From Shewanella sp. 10N.286.48.A6 (GTDB taxonomy: Bacteria > Pseudomonadota > Gammaproteobacteria > Enterobacterales > Shewanellaceae), in contig NZ_MCVI01000034.1 in the NCBI RefSeq assembly GCF_002873135.1, positions 62,001 through 126,000 of the forward strand: DNA of 64,000 bases, read 5' to 3'. The translations under genes were made by a program, and so were the position numbers. The notes beneath the pieces were generated by a model. It saw only the letters and a program-made list of their open reading frames with translations, searched no databases and was not told the origin of the DNA. Position 1 is the first letter of the stretch. Each line of letters begins with the position of its first letter. Shown in pieces: positions 48,087-57,616 of this stretch.

Positions 48087-49118
48087 TTAAATCACCCCAA
48101 ACTCGTAACGGCTCACATGGCGATAAACTTGTCCTGGCTCTATCCAAGGCTTACCGGGTAAATCGGCTTGATTAGGTGAGTCTGGCAGCATTTGTGGTTC
48201 AATACATACCGCTTGGTGAGACTGGTAAATACGGCCGTCAAAGCCTTTTACGCCTTCAAGGAAGTTAGCGCCATACAGTTGCACCCCAGGTTGATTGGTG
48301 TAAATCGTCATGGTGCGGCCAGTTTTAGGGCTTGAAAGACAACCAAATCGACAGACTTGCTCAGCATTGTTAAGCACATAACAATGATCAAAACCATTGG
48401 TGGCAGCAAGAGCAGGTCGCTGAGTTTGCACAGCAAATGCAGTGGCTTGGGCTAAATCTAAATCGCTGCCAGTGGTCGCAGCAATTGAAGTTGGAATACC
48501 CACTTCATTCATTGGCAAATATTGCTTGGCATCCACTTGGATCAAATGCGCTGCATTAGTTAAGCTATCAGCGCCTTCTAAATTAAAATAACTGTGCTGG
48601 GTGAGGCTAATAGGGCAGGCCTTATCGACACTTGCTTGCATTTCAATGAGTAAACTATTGTCAGCCAAGCGATAATCTAATTGCACCGTACAATTACCCG
48701 GAAAGCCCATATCACCATCTGGGCTATCAAGGGTTAATCTCACCCCGTCTTCAAGGGCTTGCATATGCCAATGCTTTAAATGAAAACCTTCAGCGCCACC
48801 GTGTAAGCAATTGGTCGCTTGGTTTATATCGAGCTGATAGTGGTTGCCTTGATACTGCAACTGACCATTAGCAATGCGGTTAGAGTATCGCCCTGCAATG
48901 GCGCCTAAATAAGCCGGCTGGTTTAAATAATCGCTGACGCTATCACAGCCTAAAACGATGTTATCTCGCTGGCCTTGGTTATCTTCAGTCCATAAGGCGT
49001 TTATAATTCCCCCTAGACTTAACACTTCAATAGCAACCTTGCCGTTGTCGACTCGAATACGTTCTACCCATCCTCCGCGAGGATCTTGCCATGGTTCAAG
49101 TGTGGTGATTTGTAACAT
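48087..49118 (-). CDS. galM: Galactose mutarotase (aldose 1-epimerase)
   Basis: Aldose 1-epimerase, 343 residues, interconverts alpha- and beta-galactose before phosphorylation. The fold's marks are present: NIVLGCDSVSDYLNQPAYLG, GRYSNRIANGQLQYQG (about 76-91), the catalytic His in LTQHSYFNLEG (about 175), FDHCYVL with its Asp-His, and the late Glu in IEPQMLPDSPNQ. It follows galK by 27 bases on the same strand, so the pair is one unit. No galT or galE is present in the window, so the rest of the Leloir pathway must be elsewhere. Confidence 0.95.
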   Translation of the reverse strand: MLQITTLEPWQDPRGGWVERIRVDNGKVAIEVLSLGGIINALWTEDNQGQRDNIVLGCDSVSDYLNQPAYLGAIAGRYSNRIANGQLQYQGNHYQLDINQATNCLHGGAEGFHLKHWHMQALEDGVRLTLDSPDGDMGFPGNCTVQLDYRLADNSLLIEMQASVDKACPISLTQHSYFNLEGADSLTNAAHLIQVDAKQYLPMNEVGIPTSIAATTGSDLDLAQATAFAVQTQRPALAATNGFDHCYVLNNAEQVCRFGCLSSPKTGRTMTIYTNQPGVQLYGANFLEGVKGFDGRIYQSHQAVCIEPQMLPDSPNQADLPGKPWIEPGQVYRHVSRYEFGVI

Positions 49119-49145
49119 TAATGCCTCTTATAGCAATAGAATTGC

Positions 49146-50288
49146 TTATTCAATTCTGCCTGCGCCGCCACTGGCAGAGCATAAATAGATAATTGGTTCT
49201 AAGGATGTTTGTTGTGGATATAGCTGCTCAACGGCATTGACCACAGCATCGGTTAGCTCATGATCAATAAGCGCTACCACGCAACCATCACTCATTCTTA
49301 CGCCGCCTTTGGTGCCAATGATATCTTTAATTATTTTCACTAAGGCATCAATCTCAGGGGTGCTGATGTCAAAATCATCGCGCATGGATTGTTGTGATTG
49401 GGCCATTAATTGGCCGAAACGGGCAGTATCTTGTTGCTCTAGAGCGCGGGCGGCATTCACAGTGCGTTGGTTTTCAGTTAATACATGCTTAGCTCGATGA
49501 TAAAGTTCATCACCTAAGCTAGCTTTCGCGCTGTTTAGCTGGCCAAGGCTGACTTCCCTTAGTGACTCAACTCCAAGCAATTCATTAATCTGATGACATT
49601 GCAGTTTACGGGCATCAAAGCGGTCAATTAACAGCTGGCGATCGATGCTAGGATCGACAATCAGCAAACTTAAGTTGTCAGGAATCGCTATTGCGCGGCC
49701 GTCTAACTCTAAGCAGTCAATCAATAAGGCGTGATCGGCCACCGCCAGTGCGCTAATGGTTTGATCCATAATGCCAGATTCTGACTTTATGAACCTGTGC
49801 TCTCCACGTTGGGCAATTTGTGCAATGGCTAATGGCGATAAATGCAGTTGGCTGGCGTAGCTAATGGCAGTGCCAAAGGCCACCTCAAGAGCTGCTGATG
49901 ACGACATGCCTGCGCCCAGTGGCACATTGCCGACAATGGCAATATCCATGCCTTTAGCTTTAAGCCCAGATTGAGCCATTGAGGCGGTAAAGCCTTTTAG
50001 GTAATTTCCCCAACTGCCTTTATCTTCAATGGCGTTTTCTTCACCAAAACGCCATTGTTCGATTTGCCCAGCAAAGGCATCAGTCACGGCTCTAAAGGTG
50101 TTATCACTACGATGTTTAACCGCAATAACAGTGTGAAAATTAATTGCAGCGGGTAAAACGAATCCTTCGTTATAATCCGTGTGTTCGCCAATAATATTGA
50201 CACGACCTGGTGCTTGATACAGGTCGTCAGCCGTAGTTCCAAATGTTTGTACAAACAACTTCATGGCTTTTTGAGCAGGATTTGACAT
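49146..50288 (-). CDS. galK: Galactokinase
   Basis: Galactokinase of the GHMP family, 380 residues, phosphorylates alpha-galactose at C1 with ATP. Signatures: PGRVNIIGEHTDYNEGFVLP (about residues 27-46) for the sugar, the ATP-binding GHMP motif VPLGAGMSSSAALEVAFG (about 128-145) and the late GGVRMSDGCVVALI (about 336-349). Length is typical (E. coli 382). It is the first gene of galK-galM. A CRP-like site lies 77 bases upstream of the start, consistent with catabolite control. Confidence 0.97.
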   Translation of the reverse strand: MSNPAQKAMKLFVQTFGTTADDLYQAPGRVNIIGEHTDYNEGFVLPAAINFHTVIAVKHRSDNTFRAVTDAFAGQIEQWRFGEENAIEDKGSWGNYLKGFTASMAQSGLKAKGMDIAIVGNVPLGAGMSSSAALEVAFGTAISYASQLHLSPLAIAQIAQRGEHRFIKSESGIMDQTISALAVADHALLIDCLELDGRAIAIPDNLSLLIVDPSIDRQLLIDRFDARKLQCHQINELLGVESLREVSLGQLNSAKASLGDELYHRAKHVLTENQRTVNAARALEQQDTARFGQLMAQSQQSMRDDFDISTPEIDALVKIIKDIIGTKGGVRMSDGCVVALIDHELTDAVVNAVEQLYPQQTSLEPIIYLCSASGGAGRIE

Positions 50289-50364
50289 ACAGTTACAGTT
50301 CCAAAGAATGTCGAGTTACGAAGTTACCTAAGCGGTATAAAAGTATTAAATTTTAAATTGATAA

Positions 50365-50380
50365 TGTGATTTATATCACG
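50365..50380 (-). promoter_or_regulatory. CRP-like binding site upstream of galK
   Basis: TGTGA-TTTATA-TCACG matches the CRP consensus TGTGA-N6-TCACA at nine of ten conserved positions, with the right spacing, 77-92 bases before the galK start codon. Confidence 0.7.
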
Positions 50381-50630
50381 ACTTGCCAGTGGCTGTAACT
50401 ACTGAAAACTCGATTGATACAATTTGCAGCTTAAGAGTAGTCGGTTTTGTGGAAATAACAGTAATTTCAATGCCTTTGTACTACTAAAGAGGTATGTTAA
50501 TGTAAGGGTTTACGTTGACTGTTTTATTGGCAGAACAAATTTGAGGTATAAACTGGCTTTATAACCACCCAAATAGCGACGCTGGCTAACCTTGGCTGAT
50601 TGATATAAAAGCGCATTTTAAACAATAAAA

Positions 50631-50657
50631 AAGCGCCTTAATGTTAATAAGGCGCTT
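50631..50657 (-). terminator. Terminator after the antiporter gene
   Basis: AAGCGCCTTA pairs with TAAGGCGCTT; TTTTTTATTG follows on the minus strand. Confidence 0.85.
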
Positions 50658-50702
50658 ATCGGTTTAGCATAGCGAATAGAGGATATCGCTAACTATTTAC
50701 GC

Positions 50703-52361
50703 TTATGGCTTGCTCAAGTTAGGGGTGATTTCAGTGGCTGCGCTGGCTTTATCAACGCTCGCTTCTGATTCTTCCTCTGTGTTTGGCTCAAGTAATTCAT
50801 GAATAACATTGTCCACAAAACCAGCACCTGCAGCTTCGTAAAGGTTATAAACGCTGTTAACCCCTTGCTCTTTCAGTGACTCTGCATCTTCAGAATATTG
50901 CACAATGGCGCTGATCTTACCTTGGTAATCGAGCTTTTTAAGTTGCTCTACCGCAAACATATTACCAATATGGTGTGGCATGGCTAATAGCACCAATTCA
51001 AGCCCCGGTGCCCGCTCAAGCTTTTCCCAAAAATCGGTATCGCTAGCATCGCCTTGCACCACATTGCGGCCTTCAGAGCGATGAAAATCCACCAGTTCTT
51101 GCTTGTGTTCAATCCCCAGTATTTCGCCTGAGTATTTAGCGCGCAGCTCATCGTAAGCACCTGAGCCAATCCGGCCCATCCCTAAAATCAAAAAGCGCGG
51201 ATTACCCACAGGAATTTGTCTATCCTCAGGGTGTAGCGGGTGTTTTTCAAGGGTGATAAAGGTTTTATGGTAGCGCTGATAGAACTTGTTGACCGCCGCA
51301 TTAAGGGGCGCAGCAATTAAGAAACTGATGCTCAAGGCTACTGCTAAAATGATTAACCACTCGGCAGGTAACCAGCCTTTTGATGCGGCTACCGCAGCAA
51401 CAATCAAGCCAAACTCACTGTAGTTACCTAGATTGAATGAGGCAAATAGCGAGGTACGAGAACGCAACTTAAAGCGGGTCAATAATATAAAGAACAGCAT
51501 GATTTTAAACGGCACTAATAGCACCAGTAACCCAGCTAGGCCCACATCGGCAATGGTTGGCAAACCATTTAAACCAATGGTTAAGAAAAACGCGACTAAA
51601 AACAGCTCTTTAAAGTAGTAAATTGATTTAGAAAGCTCGGACGCTTTAGCGTGGCCTGCCAGTAAAATACCAATAATCAATGCGCCTAGATCCGGCTTTA
51701 AGCCAACGGCTTCAAACAGCCAAGCGCCCATGACTAATGCCATAGTCAGGCCAAATAAAATCAACATTTCGCCGTGGCCAACGCGGTCGAATATTTTATA
51801 AATTAGTGGTTTAACTAGTGGTAACAGCAATAAACCTAAGGCGTAAATGGAGGGGAAATCACCCTTTGAAATGGTGAGGAATAGCACTGCGAAGATATCT
51901 TGCATAATCAAGATACCAATGGCGATACGGCCATACAAGGCTTGGCTATCACCGTTTTCATCCAGCACTTTGACGGCAAATACGGTACTTGAAAAACTTA
52001 AGGCAAAGCTCAGTAGTAACAGCTGATCAATATCTAAATCAACTAGCCTGTCTAGCCCTACTAATCCCAGCAATTTTAAGATGGGTAAAAAGAATAATAT
52101 CGAGCCAATTAAGTGCAAACTGGAACTGGCCCACACCTCAGATTTGAGTAAACTTTTGACATCTAATTTAAGCCCAATAGCAAACAGCAGTAACATGACG
52201 CCGAGGTCAGCTAGTTCCTGCAGCAGTGGCAAGCTTTCATCTTGGATCCCAAAAATAAACAGTAAAAAACCTGCTGCAAGATAACCAATTAGTGGTGGTA
52301 AACCGACTCGACTAACAAGCATGCCACATAATAGCGTAACAATGAGAATTGCGGGTTCCAT
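50703..52361 (-). CDS. CPA2 cation/proton antiporter with RCK domain
   Basis: KefB/YbaL-like antiporter, 552 residues. Twelve or so membrane segments to about residue 375 form the CPA2 core; the opening PAILIVTLLCGMLVSRVGLP, the ALSFSSTVFAVKVLDENGD segment and FNLGNYSEFGLIVAAVAA are family marks. A cytoplasmic TrkA-N/RCK domain follows (about 395-515; nucleotide-binding Rossmann start FLILGMGRIGSGAYDELRAK, then GDASDTDFWEKL). The domain probably senses NAD(H) or glutathione adducts. It exports K+ (or Na+) in exchange for H+. Shorter than KefB, closer to YbaL in layout. Single gene. Confidence 0.9.
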   Translation of the reverse strand: MEPAILIVTLLCGMLVSRVGLPPLIGYLAAGFLLFIFGIQDESLPLLQELADLGVMLLLFAIGLKLDVKSLLKSEVWASSSLHLIGSILFFLPILKLLGLVGLDRLVDLDIDQLLLLSFALSFSSTVFAVKVLDENGDSQALYGRIAIGILIMQDIFAVLFLTISKGDFPSIYALGLLLLPLVKPLIYKIFDRVGHGEMLILFGLTMALVMGAWLFEAVGLKPDLGALIIGILLAGHAKASELSKSIYYFKELFLVAFFLTIGLNGLPTIADVGLAGLLVLLVPFKIMLFFILLTRFKLRSRTSLFASFNLGNYSEFGLIVAAVAASKGWLPAEWLIILAVALSISFLIAAPLNAAVNKFYQRYHKTFITLEKHPLHPEDRQIPVGNPRFLILGMGRIGSGAYDELRAKYSGEILGIEHKQELVDFHRSEGRNVVQGDASDTDFWEKLERAPGLELVLLAMPHHIGNMFAVEQLKKLDYQGKISAIVQYSEDAESLKEQGVNSVYNLYEAAGAGFVDNVIHELLEPNTEEESEASVDKASAATEITPNLSKP

Positions 52362-52513
52362 AAGGCCTTATTCGATTTGTTGAAACTAGGTTGTAGGTAA
52401 GTAGATTGTATAAGAAAAGAATCAACTTGGTATTAAAAAATAGCTCAGGATTAAAAAAATGGCCAATCTAATAAATAAATTGACCATTTTCAATATCTTA
52501 GTTGAAAATAAAT

Positions 52514-54364
52514 TTATTTATTCAGCAATAAATCCAAGTGCTCAGCAAAGGGTTTAGGCCCCATAAAGCCGGTTACGCGTAAATCTTCACGCTGATTGCC
52601 ATTTTCATCGAACATTAATAGGGTCGGTAAGCCTAATACGTTGAAGTGCTCAAGCAGTTCAATATCAATGGCATCACTTTTAGTGACATCGGCTTGCAGT
52701 AACACCATTTGATCTAAACGCTCTAATACTATTGGATTAGCAAAGGTAATCGCCTCAAACTCTTTACAGGCCACACACCAGTCAGCGTATAAATCTAGCA
52801 TCACGGTTTTACCGCTAAGGCTGGCTTTATCTAGCTCAACTTCTAAGTCTTCTAGTGACTTAATTTGAATGAATAACTCACCATGGCTAATTTGCTTGCT
52901 TTGGTTAGTCTCATTGCTGATTGATGGCGCCTGATGGCCCAATGCAGTCATTACCGCTTGGAAACCATAAGAGAAACTGGCGAGTAAAGTCAGCGTCAGT
53001 ATGATGCCACGGGTGGTTTGCTTCCAGTTAAACTCTGATAGTTTGTTCTGGTGTATGAGGTAGCCCGTTAAGCTAATCCCCCAAATTGACCACAATACAT
53101 CAGATACCAGTCCTGGCCAGATGCGGCCAATCATCACGATTGAGACAGAAATCAGCAAGAAGCCAAAAATGGTCTTAATGATATCCATCCATGCACCGGC
53201 CCGCGGCAGTAATTTACCACCAGAAGTACCAATGATCAGTAATGGCACCCCCATACCCATGCTTAATACATACAGCGCCAAGAAGCCCTGTAGTAAGTCG
53301 CCACTTTGGGCCACATAAATCAGCGCACCAGACAGCGGCGCAGTGGTACAAGGCGACGCCACTAAACCTGAAATAACGCCCATAAAGAACACCCCAACAA
53401 GGTTGCCACCTTTTTGGTTATTCGACAGGGTATTCATCTTGTCTTGGAATTTGCCCGGCAGGCGTAATTCATACATACCAAACATAGATAAACTCAGCAG
53501 TACAAACATTACCGCTAAGAAAATCAAAATAGCAGGATGTTGCAATGCCGCTTGAAATTTCATGCCCGCAGAGGCAACCACTAAACCTAATAATGAATAG
53601 GTAATCGCCATACCTTGAACGTAGGCCATTGATAGTGTGAAGGCTTTAGCGGTAGATAACTTTTTCCCTTGGCCCACAATAATCCCTGACAAAATCGGGT
53701 ACATAGGAAACACACAAGGGGTTAAGGCTAAACCAATACCTAAACCAAAGAAGATAACTAAGGTCCACATTAAGCTATCGTTGGCCAGCATTTGGCTTAA
53801 GCTGTCTTGTTGGGTGATAGGCGTTGTCGCATTGCTTGCGGTTGCTGGTTCAGCTTGAGCTGGCACATCACCAATAATGGCTTTTTTGCCCTTTACCTTG
53901 CCATCGTTAGCAGCAACAGCATCTAGCTTAACATCACGTTTGGTAGGCGGATAACACAGCTTGCCTTCAGCGCAACCCATAAAGGTCACTTGTACTAGGC
54001 TGCCTTGGGCGGCTTCTTTAAGGGCTAACGGCAGCTCAACAAAGGTGTAATACACTTCTTGTTCGCCAAAATATTCATCGTTATGAACCTTGCCTCGGGG
54101 TAGGTCTATATCGCCAATCACTGCGCCGTCGGCAGAAAACTGCAACTTGTCACGGTACATGTAATAACCATCGGCAATCACAAAGCTAATGGCTAATTGA
54201 TTATCTTTTTGCTGATAATCAAATACAAAAGCCTCTTCAACAGGCATTAACTCTGGCTCGCCCTGAAGGAAGCTGAACTTATTACTGCTAAAAATGCCTT
54301 CACTGTGAGCTAATGGCGTTAGCAGGAGTAAAGAGGTAAAAATAAGCGCAAATATTTTTTTCAT
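52514..54364 (-). CDS. dsbD: Thiol:disulphide interchange protein DsbD
   Basis: DsbD, 616 residues, moves electrons from cytoplasmic thioredoxin across the inner membrane to DsbC, DsbG and CcmG. A signal peptide (MKKIFALIFTSLLLLTPLAHS) precedes the periplasmic alpha domain, whose Cys pair is in FMGCAEGKLCYPP (about 141-153). The eight-helix beta domain has its Cys in LTPCVFPMYPILSG and VASPCTTAPLSGAL. The thioredoxin-like gamma domain carries YADWCVACKEFE (about 526-537). The ATG at 54364 overlaps the cutA stop (ATGA) and is preferred to a start eight codons earlier. The dsbD-cutA pairing is conserved in gammaproteobacteria. Confidence 0.97.
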   Translation of the reverse strand: MKKIFALIFTSLLLLTPLAHSEGIFSSNKFSFLQGEPELMPVEEAFVFDYQQKDNQLAISFVIADGYYMYRDKLQFSADGAVIGDIDLPRGKVHNDEYFGEQEVYYTFVELPLALKEAAQGSLVQVTFMGCAEGKLCYPPTKRDVKLDAVAANDGKVKGKKAIIGDVPAQAEPATASNATTPITQQDSLSQMLANDSLMWTLVIFFGLGIGLALTPCVFPMYPILSGIIVGQGKKLSTAKAFTLSMAYVQGMAITYSLLGLVVASAGMKFQAALQHPAILIFLAVMFVLLSLSMFGMYELRLPGKFQDKMNTLSNNQKGGNLVGVFFMGVISGLVASPCTTAPLSGALIYVAQSGDLLQGFLALYVLSMGMGVPLLIIGTSGGKLLPRAGAWMDIIKTIFGFLLISVSIVMIGRIWPGLVSDVLWSIWGISLTGYLIHQNKLSEFNWKQTTRGIILTLTLLASFSYGFQAVMTALGHQAPSISNETNQSKQISHGELFIQIKSLEDLEVELDKASLSGKTVMLDLYADWCVACKEFEAITFANPIVLERLDQMVLLQADVTKSDAIDIELLEHFNVLGLPTLLMFDENGNQREDLRVTGFMGPKPFAEHLDLLLNK

Positions 54365-54684
54365 GATTGGGAAGTTTCTTCTATCCATTTTAAATAATTT
54401 GGCAAGCCTTGAGTAATAGGCATAGCGATTAATTCAGGTACTTCATAGGGATGCTGTTGGATCACTATTTGTTGAATTGCATCATAATTTTTAGCAATAC
54501 ATTTTATGTGTAAAGCGACTTCACTACTATGACAGACCTCATCATCCCACACATAAACTGACTCTATTTGTGGAATTAATTGCACACAAGCAGCCGCTTT
54601 AGTTTCCACTAGCGTTGATGCAATGCGTTTTGCACTGGCGTTATCAGGGCAAGTTGTTATAACTAATAAGTAAGTTGCTGGCAT
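54361..54684 (-). CDS. cutA: Divalent-cation tolerance protein CutA
   Basis: CutA1, 107 residues, a small trimeric ferredoxin-fold protein with a P-II-like shape, linked genetically to copper tolerance. The family pattern is intact: LLVITTCPDNASAKRIASTL (about 6-25), ETKAAACVQLIPQIESVYVW (about 27-46), and HPYEVPELIAMPITQGLPNY (about 78-97) with the conserved closing Trp. It is the first gene of the cutA-dsbD unit; its stop overlaps the dsbD start by four bases. Confidence 0.96.
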   Translation of the reverse strand: MPATYLLVITTCPDNASAKRIASTLVETKAAACVQLIPQIESVYVWDDEVCHSSEVALHIKCIAKNYDAIQQIVIQQHPYEVPELIAMPITQGLPNYLKWIEETSQS

Positions 54685-54920
54685 TGGAATGCTATCATCT
54701 ATTGGTTGCCTTAAAGTTAGCTTAAGCTTAATAACATAAACTGCGGTTTATCTTTATTGTTGTTGCTAATGTTATGTTTATCGCGATTTCAATAGTGCAA
54801 TACTGTACGTTTTTTCGTAAGCGCTTGCATTAGTCATTGATGATAATCGTGACACGTCTTGAATTAAGACCGGATAACCCCCATTTAGTTTTCATAGCCA
54901 GTGAAAAAATTGAGGCCCAC

Positions 54921-55526
54921 ATGTTATTTATTTTATTGTTTGTATTTATTATCGTTCCGACCATTGAGTTGTCAGTATTAATTTCTGTGGGCGATGTGCT
55001 TGGCACCTGGAATACCATCGCATTAGTGTTTTTCACTGCGATTGTGGGGGTATCACTAGTGCGCAGCCAAGGCTTAAGCACCTTAATGTCAGTGCAATCT
55101 AAGCTTGAGCGCGGTGAAGCGCCGGGTAAAGAAATTGTCGAAGGCATGATGCTCGCCGCGGCAGGCTTACTGTTATTGTTTCCGGGCTTTGTGACTGACT
55201 TTATCGGTTTGTTATTGCTAACCCCAATCACTCGCTCACCGATTGCCAGCTATATCTTTAAACGTATGCAAATGCGCGTGGTTGCTGGTGGCGGTTTTCA
55301 GGGCGGCTTTGGTCCACAAGGTCAACCAGGCCAAAATCCATTTGGGCAAAATGGCCCATTTAACCAAGGCGGCAATACCTTTGACGGTGATTTTGAACGC
55401 AAATTTGATCCAAATGATTTAACCCCTGAAACCCATCAGGTAGAAATTAAAGATATCACCCCACAGGATGAGCCTCGCGCAGATAGTGAGCAAAAGGGCG
55501 AGCAAGATAAGCCCAAAAAAGACTAA
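54921..55526 (+). CDS. fxsA: FxsA family membrane protein
   Basis: FxsA, 201 residues, a cytoplasmic-membrane protein. In E. coli it suppresses F exclusion of phage T7. The conserved core is at about residues 1-115, with IIVPTIELSVLISVGDVLGT near the start and LLLLFPGFVTDFIGLLLLTP late. After it comes a Gly/Gln/Asn/Phe-rich tail (about 125-165, GQPGQNPFGQNGPFNQGGNT) and a charged end. ATG at 54921 has TGAGG upstream; an in-frame start 28 codons earlier lacks a ribosome site and adds unrelated residues. It is upstream of groES in gammaproteobacteria (fxsA-groESL), though two minus-strand genes intervene here. Confidence 0.9.
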   Translation: MLFILLFVFIIVPTIELSVLISVGDVLGTWNTIALVFFTAIVGVSLVRSQGLSTLMSVQSKLERGEAPGKEIVEGMMLAAAGLLLLFPGFVTDFIGLLLLTPITRSPIASYIFKRMQMRVVAGGGFQGGFGPQGQPGQNPFGQNGPFNQGGNTFDGDFERKFDPNDLTPETHQVEIKDITPQDEPRADSEQKGEQDKPKKD

Positions 55527-55548
55527 TTGTTAGCTTGGTGACTCAATG

Positions 55549-55577
55549 AAAAAACGCTAGCAAGGCTAGCGTTTTTT
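55549..55577. terminator. Terminator after fxsA
   Basis: AAAAAACGCTAGC pairs with GCTAGCGTTTTTT around a three-base loop; usable in both directions. Confidence 0.9.
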
Positions 55578-55616
55578 ATGGCTCAAATAATTCAGCTGCT
55601 TGTTTACGGCATTAAC

Positions 55617-55985
55617 TTAAGGTGCGAGAGTCGAATCCTTTGAAGGTTTGTCTAGCTGCTCAGCCATCCAATACGCGCTAACCGTACTCCCAACCCAGCA
55701 AATAAATAACACCCAAGTGGCCATCGATACTGAAGGGGGTAAATCAAGGGTCACGCTGTCGTGCACTGCGGCATAAAGACTGTTGAAGTCCAGCGCAATA
55801 TTTCCCGCGACAATATCATCAGCCACCGCTTGAGCGCGCTGCATCAGCACGGTCATGATGGCGCATAAACTGATAAAACAAGCCAGAATAATGCCCCAAC
55901 CTATGGCTTTTTTACCTATGTATAAGTGCCCTGTACCCGGGCACACAAAAGCTGACAATAGCGCGGCGTTGATTGATCTTTTCAT
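55617..55985 (-). CDS. Small TM2-like membrane protein
   Basis: Membrane protein of 122 residues with two clear hydrophobic segments (about 25-48 and 88-108). The opening AALLSAFVCPGTGHLYIGKK, with Pro-Gly...His-Tyr-Gly, is reminiscent of TM2-type domains, but I cannot name a family. The loop between the helices is mildly acidic. It starts 26 bases after the MATE gene stop on the same strand, so the two may be cotranscribed. Function unknown. Confidence 0.72.
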   Translation of the reverse strand: MKRSINAALLSAFVCPGTGHLYIGKKAIGWGIILACFISLCAIMTVLMQRAQAVADDIVAGNIALDFNSLYAAVHDSVTLDLPPSVSMATWVLFICWVGSTVSAYWMAEQLDKPSKDSTLAP

Positions 55986-56011
55986 TGTGTATTAACCCTT
56001 GTGCATCCCTG

Positions 56012-57391
56012 TTAATTTATGGTGTTAATTGACTTAGTGGCCGTTGACGCGGTAACGGACTCTGGCTCAGTGATCCGACTGGCCATCACATAGCAGGCAA
56101 TGCCCATAATGGTATTGGTTATTGGCAGCGCAATTAATAAACCTTTTACCCCGCCAAAGTATAAGCCAATGGCCGCCAATGGCAGCATTAAAATAAACAG
56201 CCTGACTAAGTTAATCACTAACGACTGGATCGGTCTATGGTAGGCATTTAAACAAGTGGCGAAGATAATCACCACTGCTAATGGCCCATAGGCTGCGGGT
56301 AAGGCTTTAATATAAAAGCTCAACCAATCGATCACCACAGCATCATTACTGAATAACTGCGCAATAAAATCAGCACTCAAAAAGATAGGCAGATACAGTA
56401 AGGTTTGCAGCACAAGAGCAAACCGCAGTGACAGCATCATGGCATCTTTAGCCCGCTGATGTTGCCCCGCCCCCAAGTTTTGCCCCACAAACGGCATTAA
56501 ACTGGAGTTAAGGGCCATGATCCCCAAAATAAATAAGGTTTCTAAGCGCACCCCTGCACCATAAGCCGCCACCGCAGCTTGATCGACTCTGGCAAGCATG
56601 GCCAAAATAATGCCGTTGGCAATAGGGTTAATCATATTCATTAAAGCCGCAGGGCGGGCAATATGCCCCAGCTTGCACCAGTTTTTGATAATCCGGTGCT
56701 TACTTAATTTGGTGAAGACCAAAATTTGTTTTTTGAATACCAAGATATACACAGCCACAGAGGCTGAAAATAACCAGGATATTGAAGTGGCAATGGCTGC
56801 GCCTTGAATACCCAGCTCAGGGAAAGGCCCAAGACCAAAAATAAGTAAAGGGTCGAGTATAAGGTTGATAATTGCTGCCACCGACATAATGATCGCAGGG
56901 GAGTAAGTATCACCGGTGGCGCGAATGCCTTGATTGCCCACCATCAATAACACCAATAATGGCGCCCCTAAAAACCACACCAGCATATAATCATGAATAA
57001 GTGGCAAACTTAACTCATTAGCGCCCAGTAGGGTGAATAGCGGGTCAATGGCCATAATCCCGATGCACACTAACGCGCTCACCAATAAAAATGTTAGCAA
57101 CAAGGCATCAAACAAAAACGCTTTAGCTTGGGGTTGATTACCTGCGCCAATTAAGCGGGCGAGGTTAGTGGAAACCGCCGCGCCAATGCCAATGGCAATA
57201 CTGGAAAAAATAATCGCCACCGGAAACGTAAAACTTACCGCAGCTAATGATTCAGTGCCCAAAAGACTGATGAAATATGTATCTATAAGGCTGCCACCAT
57301 AAATGGTGAGAATACCGATAAGGTTGGGGAGGCTCATATTGAATAGCACACGACCTATTGGTGCGTTAAGCAACCCATGTTTATCTTTCAT
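56012..57391 (-). CDS. MATE-family efflux transporter
   Basis: Multidrug and toxic compound extrusion protein, 459 residues, with twelve membrane segments. Each half carries the MATE pattern: NLIGILTIYGGSLIDTYFIS (about 20-39) and, in the second half, VAAYGAGVRLETLFILGIMA plus SLMPFVGQNLGAGQHQRAKD (about 290-325). Such carriers export cationic drugs in exchange for Na+ or H+. The NorM/DinF-type branch cannot be decided by eye. Cotranscription with the small TM2-like gene is likely. It is divergent from groESL; its promoter lies in the 225-base gap shared with the heat-shock promoter. Confidence 0.92.
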   Translation of the reverse strand: MKDKHGLLNAPIGRVLFNMSLPNLIGILTIYGGSLIDTYFISLLGTESLAAVSFTFPVAIIFSSIAIGIGAAVSTNLARLIGAGNQPQAKAFLFDALLLTFLLVSALVCIGIMAIDPLFTLLGANELSLPLIHDYMLVWFLGAPLLVLLMVGNQGIRATGDTYSPAIIMSVAAIINLILDPLLIFGLGPFPELGIQGAAIATSISWLFSASVAVYILVFKKQILVFTKLSKHRIIKNWCKLGHIARPAALMNMINPIANGIILAMLARVDQAAVAAYGAGVRLETLFILGIMALNSSLMPFVGQNLGAGQHQRAKDAMMLSLRFALVLQTLLYLPIFLSADFIAQLFSNDAVVIDWLSFYIKALPAAYGPLAVVIIFATCLNAYHRPIQSLVINLVRLFILMLPLAAIGLYFGGVKGLLIALPITNTIMGIACYVMASRITEPESVTASTATKSINTIN

Positions 57392-57503
57392 CTATCTCGA
57401 CTTAAACACGAAAACGGGAGCCAAATTCTAGCAGCATTCAAGATGGTTTAAATATTAGCAGCCACAAATTTTACAATTAAATCGCAGTTTTTTTTAAAAT
57501 ACA

Positions 57504-57530
57504 CTTGGAACTGTCAACATCGACCCCCAT
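57504..57530 (+). promoter_or_regulatory. Sigma-32 type heat-shock promoter of groESL
   Basis: CTTGGAA (57504-57510) and CCCCAT (57525-57530) with a 14-base spacer closely match the sigma-32 consensus (CTTGAA ... CCCCAT-T). The site is 87 bases upstream of groES. No CIRCE (HrcA) repeat was found between it and the gene. Confidence 0.85.
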
Positions 57531-57616
57531 ATATCATTCATCAAAGGGGTAATGCCCTTATCATTTTGTTAAAACCGCCTCGTTTTAGGGCACCAAATCA
57601 TTAGGAGAGTCCGTAG

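Larger units (their letters stand above)
50289..50702. other. galK upstream region
   Basis: A 414-base gap with no gene. It contains the CRP-like site at 50365-50380 and the terminator of the antiporter gene at 50631-50657. The remainder shows nothing I recognise; no GalR-like palindrome was identified. Confidence 0.5.
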
